Below, piece by piece: positions 55,396 through 64,000 of a DNA stretch of 64,000 nt. Made by a program: the position numbers and the translations under genes. Location of the stretch: assembly GCF_004359215.1 (NCBI RefSeq), contig NC_090612.1, forward strand, positions 3,500,857 to 3,564,856, written 5' to 3'. The number at the start of each line of letters is the position of its first letter. Positions within the stretch are counted from its first letter, which is position 1. The stretch is from Bremia lactucae. Taxonomy: Eukaryota; Oomycota; Peronosporomycetes; Peronosporales; Peronosporaceae. A model generated the notes under the pieces. The model ran no database searches. It worked only from the letters and a program-made list of their open reading frames with translations, and was not told the DNA's origin.

Positions 55396-58300
55396 GGCTA
55401 AATTCCCTGCTGATCGGGAGTTTAGAACGAGGTTGTACCTCATACCTGGGCTCAAGTACTGTGTGACTGCTGTCGAGCGATCAAATCAAGTCAAGACATT
55501 GACGAATTAAGAGGGCCGCCACAAAGCAGGACATGTGCGAAAGTGTCTCGCCCCATCCGAGTCCTTTTTTATTGTGAAGAATGCAACTTGCGGGTGGCAA
55601 ATCTCCCACGCCTTTAATAAGCCGAACGATGCCACTATTTAAGCGCAAACACCGTTCCTCAGGAAGAACGTGGTGTTGCAATCTATGTCTCGGAGCGCCA
55701 TTTATTGTGCCATCGACCTGGCGGATGGCTCTTATCAGATTAAAATGAGGTTAAGTGATATTCCCTCTCACAGCATTTAGCACTCCCTAGCGGCAATCTA
55801 GACGTTCTGGGAACAATTAGTAATGTCGCAGGAACTAAAGAATTCTCACTCAGCGAGTTTGCCCCCAAGTTACTTCGACGACAGTTTCGGTCACAGTCGC
55901 GTTGAGGGCGACCTCAATGGAGTTGATGTGCAGTTGAAACACTTATACATGTCTATCAAATAATGAGATACAACAAATTTTTAAGCAATTCAAAGTCTCC
56001 AAAATTTCGGTGCTAGTGAGTAAAGCAGGAGCTCACGCCAATTCTAAGAAAACGTGTATCTATCTTCTCATAACCAACACCTGTAAGCCCCACAGAGTTG
56101 TATGATGGCTTGATTTGGCACATAATCTACACAAGTGCACGAAAAAAGCTTACACCGAATCTATTCAACCAATATCGTCATTCCGTAAATAAGACGTCAC
56201 GTAGTCGTGACGTTTCGAGCATCCGACCGCGTTTGAATTCGTGAAGAAAAGCCTGGCTTCTGCTCCAGTATTGGTGTTGCCAGATTAGTTAAGGCCGTTT
56301 CATGTCGTTTGCGATGCTAGCGATTTCGCGATCGGCTACGCACTCATGTAAATTGACTACGATGGCCATTAACGGGTCATGTACGGCAACTGAGGCCGCC
56401 GAGAAGAATTACCACGACATGGATTTTTTTGCTATGCGGCACACTCTCATCAATTTTGAGTGCATCCTCACGGAAAGCAGACCTTCGCCTTGTAAACAGA
56501 TCCGCGTCATCGCGAACCGCAACAAAAAGTTTTCATCTGTCGCAACGATTAGCTTACTGGCGATTGTTTTCTCTAAGTAAGACTTCGTCGTTGTCTACAA
56601 ACCAGGCAAACATAATACTTTTGCCGATGCGCTGTCGCGATGTCCTCATTACGTTCCTCGCTTGGACTTGAGTCGTCAGAATACTGACGGCGATGATGGC
56701 GGCATTGGTACGGCGTGTGTGTCACTAAATCTGACCCGAGTTGTTTCAGTTACCTCTTCATGAGAAGATTGTAACGGCTTACGATGATGACCCCGATTAC
56801 AATGACATAATAGCGTATCGATGCTCACCCAACGACTCTTCAGTGGGGGCTCTTTCCAGTCCCAAGCGTGATCACATCACGCATTACAGCTTAGACAGAT
56901 ACTTGTTGGTGTACAGCATTTAATGCGCTTCGGATCGTGGTTGCTAACGAATCGGATTCACGAGCTCGGATATTTCACGAGTTCCATGATTGCCCACCCA
57001 AAGGTCATGTTGGCCGCGAAAACAATTTCGCGACTATTTTAAGCAATTTTACTGGCCTCACTTGTATAAATGAGTGCGCAATTGGGTGCGGACCTGTGAA
57101 ATTTGCCAGCAGGCAAAGCTGTCGCCTTCGTCGCAAGCTCCCCTGCGACCACTTCAAACGCTTCGGAGGCATGGCGGATGATTTCTATAGGCTTCATCTA
57201 TGACCTTTTGCCCGATGACAAAGGCCAAACTGATATCTTGCTTCATATTGAATGCTTCAATTAAAGAGTCATATCATCCCTATCATGGCGCAAACCACCG
57301 CGGTTGAGACCGCGAGCACTTCATCGATGCCGTGTACCGTCATCATGGTCCTTCGGAGCTGAGTGCTCGACCGCGATCCACGATTTACTTCCCCTTTCTA
57401 GAATAAACTGTTCAGGCTTCCTGGAACTACATTGCTGATGTCTACGGCGACATATCCGTAGACCAATGGGCAAGCTGAACGATCGCGTTCTCGAAGACGT
57501 TCTTAATCGCAGCTATGTGACATCGTTAACCATATGGAGCTCCTTTCCATCACTGGCTAACTTCGCGCTCACAACGCTAAACACGTGTCAATGGATTTGA
57601 CGTCTTCCTTCGTTAATATTTCGCGAAATGCTCGCTTCCCAGCTCTACTTGCTGTAGGTAGTCAGTCCCACGACGCTCATGGCTCCACTCCAAGGAATGT
57701 GGCCGATGCCGAGCAATCAAAATTACTGAGTGCAGCTCATGCCATGGCCTGGACACACGGTAACAGGTGCGGCAACCGGCATTGACACCACCCAAAAAGC
57801 GGCGTCATCCTTGGCGAGGTAGACTTCGAAGGGATTAGTTGAGCCGTCGTTGGGGGCACGAACGTCCGCTGCATGCGGCCAACTACGCGCCGCACCATCG
57901 ACGCGCCCGATTAGTGACGTCGTTGCTGTAACCGACCATACTTATGCAACGGCAGTCAATTACCCGGGTTGTCCGGGATACACTTCAAGCATCTGTCGAC
58001 AAACATAAAGAGAACGCAGACGGACGTGGAATTAAAAACTTGAATTCTTTTCAGCGAGGAGATCGAGTACTCCTGTCGACCGAAGGCATTAAAGACTTAG
58101 CAGTGACGAATTTTGTAGGGAACCAACTTGCTCCACGCTGTATTGAGTCCTTTAAAGGCTACTTTAAAAGAGCGGACAAGCCTACACTCTCGACATTTCC
58201 ATTACATCCGTTTTTCTGCTCCAGACGGCTGAAACTGTATCATCTAGCTGCGATCCTCGAGTCTGCTCAGCAGGCTGAGTCAATGTACGCATCCATCCCG

Positions 58301-60470
58301 TTGAGCCCGTAGCTGAGCCTCCACCTTTCAAGGCTGCGATCCAGCTTGCGACCGACAAAACATCTTCCTGTCATGGTCGAGCAACTCGCGATTCGACGGA
58401 CGAATCTCTGTCGCTACCCTCCCTGCTAACCCAGCGCGCTCCGACACTTACTCCGTTTCGGAGTGATATTGAACAGCTTGGTTTGTAGCGGCATCCACAC
58501 CGTCTTGGGCGACCAGAATGAAAGCGATATCATCGCGACGATCCACAGCCTGGATGCTGCGTATATTTTTTACTGTACGTCGATCTNNNNCGTGGTTGCT
58601 AACGAATCGGATTCACGAGCTCGGATATTTCACGAGTTCCATGATTGCCCACCCAAAGGTCATGTTGGCCGCGAAAACAATTTCGCGACTATTTTAAGCA
58701 ATTTTACTGGCCTCACTTGTATAAATGAGTGCGCAATTGGGTGCGGACCTGTGAAATTTGCCAGCAGGCAAAGCTGTCGCCTTCGTCGCAAGCTCCCCTG
58801 CGACCACTTCAAACGCTTCGGAGGCATGGCGGATGATTTCTATAGGCTTCATCTATGACCTTTTGCCCGATGACAAAGGCCAAACTGATATCTTGCTTCA
58901 TATTGAATGCTTCAATTAAAGAGTCATATCATCCCTATCATGGCGCAAACCACCGCGGTTGAGACCGCGAGCACTTCATCGATGCCGTGTACCGTCATCA
59001 TGGTCCTTCGGAGCTGAGTGCTCGACCGCGATCCACGATTTACTTCCCCTTTCTAGAATAAACTGTTCAGGCTTCCTGGAACTACATTGCTGATGTCTAC
59101 GGCGACATATCCGTAGACCAATGGGCAAGCTGAACGATCGCGTTCTCGAAGACGTTCTTAATCGCAGCTATGTGACATCGTTAACCATATGGAGCTCCTT
59201 TCCATCACTGGCTAACTTCGCGCTCACAACGCTAAACACGTGTCAATGGATTTGACGTCTTCCTTCGTTAATATTTCGCGAAATGCTCGCTTCCCAGCTC
59301 TACTTGCTGTAGGTAGTCAGTCCCACGACGCTCATGGCTCCACTCCAAGGAATGTGGCCGATGCCGAGCAATCAAAATTACTGAGTGCAGCTCATGCCAT
59401 GGCCTGGACACACGGTAACAGGTGCGGCAACCGGCATTGACACCACCCAAAAAGCGGCGTCATCCTTGGCGAGGTAGACTTCGAAGGGATTAGTTGAGCC
59501 GTCGTTGGGGGCACGAACGTCCGCTGCATGCGGCCAACTACGCGCCGCACCATCGACGCGCCCGATTAGTGACGTCGTTGCTGTAACCGACCATACTTAT
59601 GCAACGGCAGTCAATTACCCGGGTTGTCCGGGATACACTTCAAGCATCTGTCGACAAACATAAAGAGAACGCAGACGGACGTGGAATTAAAAACTTGAAT
59701 TCTTTTCAGCGAGGAGATCGAGTACTCCTGTCGACCGAAGGCATTAAAGACTTAGCAGTGACGAATTTTGTAGGGAACCAACTTGCTCCACGCTGTATTG
59801 AGTCCTTTAAAGGCTACTTTAAAAGAGCGGACAAGCCTACACTCTCGACATTTCCATTACATCCGTTTTTCTGCTCCAGACGGCTGAAACTGTATCATCT
59901 AGCTGCGATCCTCGAGTCTGCTCAGCAGGCTGAGTCAATGTACGCATCCATCCCGTTGAGCCCGTAGCTGAGCCTCCACCTTTCAAGGCTGCGATCCAGC
60001 TTGCGACCGACAAAACATCTTCCTGTCATGGTCGAGCAACTCGCGATTCGACGGACGAATCTCTGTCGCTACCCTCCCTGCTAACCCAGCGCGCTCCGAC
60101 ACTTACTCCGTTTCGGAGTGATATTGAACAGCTTGGTTTGTAGCGGCATCCACACCGTCTTGGGCGACCAGAATGAAAGCGATATCATCGCGACGATCCA
60201 CAGCCTGGATGCTGCGTATATTTTTTACTGTACGTCGATCTATTTGTTGACCACTTGGATTTACCGAGCGCTTCTGGTCATTCGGCTCGTGGAAGCGCGC
60301 GATTCCAATCGCGCTTGTTGTAGATCTCCCGAGAGATTTACGAGAACCTCATGCCAATCTTCTTCGTGACGGTCCGGATGACGTTCAAGAGTTTAAAGTT
60401 AACTCATGGTCGAGGCTTTAACTAAATCCAGAGCGAGGACGAGTCTTGACGATTCGAGTCGCTCATGTGG
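55396..60470 (+). mobile_element. Ty3/gypsy family D pol, strongly decayed
   Basis: Plus-strand order: RT 55400-55970 (PSYFDDSFGHSR), RNase H 56260-56640 (HVVCDASDFAIGYALM), integrase zinc region 56937-57060 (FHEFHDCPPKGHVGREN), core 57240-57600, integrase C-terminal part 57944-58300 (VDKHKENADGRG, FQRGDRVLLSTEGIKDLA). The integrase half is then repeated after a short N run. Many stops. No LTR of its own was identified. Confidence 0.8.
56936..60240. repeat. 1.65-kb direct duplication separated by four N
   Basis: 56936-58586 and 58591-60240 look identical wherever I compared them, and the joint is NNNN at 58587-58590. Only the second copy continues into unique sequence on the right. Confidence 0.92.
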
Positions 60471-60966
60471 ACTCATTCTAACGCGGATGAGACGCAATGC
60501 TCTGTCGACGGCCTGGCGGAGTTGATGCGACCCGCCACGAATAGTGCCGGCTTTTTAACCCAAGGCCACACTCGTACTTGCACCCAATTCTGTTTGAATT
60601 TGCTGAGCTGTCGCTCGGCAATGTAATTCATCCATGCTGCCCCAGTCGGTCTAGGCAAGACGGAGCAAGACGTTCACCCCTCGATGAAGTAGTCGAAGCA
60701 TAGGCTGTCCTCGCCCAAGCGTCATTACACGCTTTGTCACATATGGCGCTGAGGGAATGATCATTGCGGAGATCTTTCTCATCGACCATATAAACGATAA
60801 ATCTGCACCTACTTGACGTCTGAAGCGCATCGTATCCATCGCCGTCGATCATCTTTTCGCGCACGCTGCGGAAGCGCCAGAAATGATCTCGGACGGTATC
60901 AGGAGAGTCGGGAGCATCCGCTTCGGACTCGTCATATAGTGCCCACGGTCGAAGTTCAACGTCCAT
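60400..60966 (-). pseudogene. Antisense ORF of family D, broken
   Basis: It runs opposite to pol just beyond its end. From 60966: MDVELRPWALYDESEADAPD and VRDHFWRFRSVREKMIDGDG, then TSSRGERLAPSCLDRLG, 112 codons ending at 60628. After a shift a coding-like stretch continues (LRQAVDRALRLIRVRM) towards 60420. It is in the same relative position and orientation as the antisense ORFs of families A and B; sequence similarity to them is not evident by eye. Confidence 0.45.
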
Positions 60967-61370
60967 TTTGTGGACATGTTCACTACAGCTGTTGGGTTTC
61001 TATGGCGCTCGGTAGCTGCTCTACACATTGTTACCTTGGTGTCTGTGTCACGATTTTTCCTGTGAACACCCAGGTGTGTAAGTGCTGTCTTGGGAGGGTT
61101 GTTTTATTGGGCCCATCCCGTTACATGATACTAAGGTTACCTCTACAAAAAACTTAAGTAGGGTGGTATACGTGACTTATCGGGTGTAGCACGTCTCATG
61201 CTTCTATGCCATTAATGGGGAACCAGACCAAAATTAGTAGGATACCGGCACGTAGATAAATGACTCCCATGAGGCCATTAAATATAGTCATTGTTAGGGT
61301 CCTTAAAGTTGTATTTTACATATATTACGGACATGCTATACGATTCCTTACGTGCAAGTGCAAGCCAGGT
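60967..61370. other. Junction between family D and a decayed family B copy
   Basis: No gene is recognised. CCCATCCCGTTACATGATAC near 61112-61131 resembles an LTR end. Confidence 0.45.
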
Positions 61371-62145
61371 AAAGCCGCCCTTAGCCCATTACAATATTAC
61401 AATACAATACTTGTATTCTTCATCATGAGGCACTACGATGCGCGGAAGAGCCGCCACATCAGTGCGATTAAGCAAAAGGTCAGTATCGATGTAAGCCCGC
61501 ACGCAATCGTGCCAAAAATTGTTCATCCGAGTCTTAAACCTCTTTGCTCGCAAGAGCCTGTAGCATAGCTACTCACTGATCAGCATTTGCACAAGCCGCA
61601 CCGATTAAGTCACTGACTTGCGATGACAAGGTCGTGACGTATGCAAGCTCATAAATGAGGTCTGCATGTCAACGCATCAGCCATAGCGCTTCGCTTTCCC
61701 GGATTACGCTTCACCTCGAATTGAAAGCACCGAGTCATCCTTTGCAAGAGGTAAGGCGACTGATTCGAGTAATGACGCATTATATTTATCGATCAAACAA
61801 ATGGCATCGATCCAACCAGAAATACAGAATTTGACGGTAGCATAGTCCATAGCAAATAGCTCTTTTCTAAGGCACGGGTTATTCGGCTTTTCTGCATCGT
61901 TGATCTGTCGATACTTGGATTCAATGACGCACTGGATCCTTCAGCATCTGTCTGTAATAAAGCCTTGCCGTTGCTAAAATTAGATGCGTCATAGGGCGAT
62001 CAGAACCGGGCTTAGCCAAAATAGGTGCATATAGGATACTCTCCTTTAATGCTTTAAACGCGTCATTCTTGGTGCAAGTCGAGCACCAATTAGTACCGTT
62101 CTCAAAGGCTACACTTAATGCGCGGAGTGGACCATCGATGCTCAA
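61371..62145 (-). pseudogene. Decayed family B RNase H/integrase fragment
   Basis: Collinear with the minus-strand block at 32880-33600: the segment near 61420-61500 matches 32920-33005, and SLRALSVAFENGT- and KALKESILYAPILAK-like sequence reads at 62145-62000. Heavily mutated. Confidence 0.65.
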
Positions 62146-62290
62146 AGATCCTTCAGATCCATTATTTCCTTAAGTTAAATAATTTCAAGACTTATGTGTC
62201 ACAATTTACCGTCTATTTCGCATCTTGACAAAGATGTACATCATGTATATGACCTAGAAATTGATCGAGTGAAGTCGGCCTTGATGGCAC
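62110..62290 (+). pseudogene. Family B RT lead-in fragment
   Basis: It resembles 32113-32250 (GCGCGGAGTGGACCATCGAT versus GCGCGAAATGGGTCATCGAT, then AAAGATCC). Its overlap with the minus-strand fragment on the left repeats the head-to-head layout seen at 31-33 kb. Confidence 0.55.
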
Positions 62291-63110
62291 CACGTGAAAG
62301 TCGATAATGATATTATTGACGATACGCCAAAGCATTCCAGGCTATGCGCAATAAATGCACCCGGAATGACAGGTAAGCATTCACAAAGTAAGCCCGGCTG
62401 CGTAGCACCTCACTGAGTATCTGAAACACGCACCTTTCGCTAGGACTGATATTAGTACTTGTCAACTAAGCTATATAAAACATTACATAAGTAAAAGGTA
62501 AAATACACTGCAAATAGCGAAGGTAAGGTGCCTCGATTTCTTCACGTACACTGACATGTAGAGAAAGGTTACAAGCAGCTAGGAAGTCTTAGCTACTAGA
62601 GGTCGACTCTAAGGCTTCAGTATAGAGAAAAGTAAGCTGTACTATCATCATTATCATTAAGAATATCATCAAGTTCCTACGTAAACATCTCCTAGGTTAC
62701 AAGCAGCTAGGAAGTCTTAGCTACTAGAGGTCGACACTAAGGCTTCAGTATAGAGAAAAGTAAGCGGTACTATCATCACTATCATTAAGAATATCATCAA
62801 GTTCCTACGTAAACATCTCCTATCTAGTAGCTTTTCAAATATTTTAATGACTAACTATGTATAGCGCCTCCTTGCGCACCGCCCAATCGCGGTAATAATC
62901 TACCGAACTATTGTCTTGTTGCCTTAATATTGCCAAATTTGGTAATACTGAAGCTATTAAGTCGAATTTATTATAGGATACTTACTTATTTATTTATTTC
63001 TTTTTATTGGAAATACTCTATATTATCCCTCTTATGGGATAGTACATTATCGTAAGCATAGAACACGTTACAATATCAGTAGTGAAGTTGTTGGCAGTAC
63101 GTAAAGTAAT
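62291..63110. other. Unrecognised sequence with a tandem repeat
   Basis: No coding similarity was recognised. It contains a two-copy tandem repeat and an LTR-like scrap near 62530-62565 (TTCACGTACACTGACATGTA). Confidence 0.5.
62566..62821. repeat. Two-copy 128-bp tandem repeat
   Basis: Units 62566-62693 and 62694-62821 begin AGGTTACAAGCAGCTAGGAA and end AACATCTCCT. They differ at only about three positions, so the duplication is recent relative to the decay around it. Confidence 0.9.
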
Positions 63111-64000
63111 ATTAAATAATGCCGTAAGGCACGTGGATTGACGCGTAAACGATCACTGGATGATGTGCGAGTTACGAGTAAGCTGGGCTATTAAAGACTC
63201 AGACTCGAAATGTGCTGGTGATCGGAAGCTTTCTTGAGCATATTTAATAACAGCTAGAGCAGCATTTCTCTTTTTGTGCTCTTGGCTCTTACAGCCATCG
63301 AGATGGCAGCGCTCGGGGTATCAGTTACCCCCTGCAAAGCACCAATAGTAGACTTTCAAAGACCGTTGGTTTTTTTTCAGTTGTAACCGCGCTATTGAAC
63401 GTGATGAGCTTAAATTATGCAACCCTTTCTCTACTATCGAAAAAGAAATCAATTTTTGTATATAGCAAAGTAAGGTTAGAATCTGTAAGTTTTCGATGTT
63501 TCGGCCTCTAAGACGTGAGCAATCTCTGAACCGAAAGGCAGAGACGCCACATTGCTAATGCAGAGTGGTACTAGGGAATAGCTGTATACACTCGTCAATG
63601 AAATGACTGATAACAATGATGGTGATGTTAGTCTTGATGCTATCTTATCATTATATGAACATGTAGCGCTAGTCGGAATGCCTGTTAATGAGTACGGCCA
63701 GGCCTTGAAGGCTGGTGACTTATCTGGCATGGTGGTCATTCGATCTGATACTGCAATGAAGTTATCTTCGCTTATAAATGAGGTCGACCTTGGGACACAA
63801 AAGTGGCACTTAGTGCGCGAAGTAGATCATCAACCCTTAAAGATCAATTCTTTGTTTTGGTTCAGGAATATTATAGACGTGGTGTGTCGCAAATCACCGT
63901 TTGTTTCACCTCCTACAGAGGTGTACGTCATGACATTGACCTAGTTAGTGGAACCAAATCCTGCGTAATTCGGCAGTGGCCTATACCGTGAAAACAGTGT
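63111..64000 (+). pseudogene. Decayed family B pol spacer and RT start
   Basis: Collinear with 31660-32300: the ACGTAAACG-TCACTGGATGA-like start near 63140; a 113-codon frame at 63603-63944 with EYGQALKAGDLSGMVVIRSD (compare ECGRALKAGDLSEMVVVRP in the 31-kb copy); then the VSGTKSCVIRQWPIP frame running to the window edge. Frameshifted. Confidence 0.75.

Overview
The window reads as nuclear DNA of an oomycete, most likely a Peronosporales (Phytophthora or a downy mildew). The evidence is intron-bearing eukaryotic genes with very short introns (about 53-100 bp, one near 190 bp), tightly packed divergent and convergent gene pairs, and a sharp switch to long blocks of nested Ty3/gypsy chromoviruses and a Ty1/copia element. 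The species cannot be named from this sequence alone.

Gene island, about 0.7-18.4 kb. From left to right: SYF2 splicing factor (-), TTC27/EMW1-type TPR protein (+), an AWS-SET-postSET-PHD histone methyltransferase (+), a 91-residue protein faintly like KEOPS subunit Gon7 (-), a longin-like small protein (+), a RUN-RhoGAP-TLDc fusion (-), a Wee1/Myt1-like kinase (+), ribosomal protein L26 with a start codon split by an intron (+), and an IQM-like protein (-). Reading across short introns was needed to recover most of these: the RUN domain, the end of the TLDc domain, the kinase N-lobe and the PHD finger all sit on small separate exons. Most are housekeeping or cell-cycle functions. No secreted effector was recognised.

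Retroelement block, about 18.4-64 kb. Four LTR types recur. LTR-A (about 450 bp, TGTAACGGGGTG...CCCCGTTACA) and LTR-B (654 bp) share their right-hand part. LTR-C (about 530-550 bp) carries TGTAGGCGGGCA at one end and GCCCGTTACA at the other. The copia LTR is about 300 bp. Family A lies on the minus strand at 20.1-31.2 kb, split by a nested 4.5-kb copia element, and again at 47.3-52.0 and 53.7-55.4 kb. Family B is on the plus strand at 31.2-36.6 kb, with decayed relatives at 61-64 kb. Family C is on the minus strand at 40.6-47.3 kb. Family D is on the plus strand at 52.0-53.1 and 55.4-60.5 kb. One host gene, a flavin amine oxidase (37.9-39.7 kb, -), survives as an island inside the block. Inversions, fold-backs, captured fragments and duplications bordering N runs are common; some are probably real rearrangement and some assembly artefact.

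The most interesting signal is a long reading frame on the strand opposite pol, between the end of pol and the 3' LTR, in families A, B and D. In family A two diverged copies keep the antisense coiled-coil frame better than the overlapping sense frame. This suggests that these elements carry an extra convergent gene.
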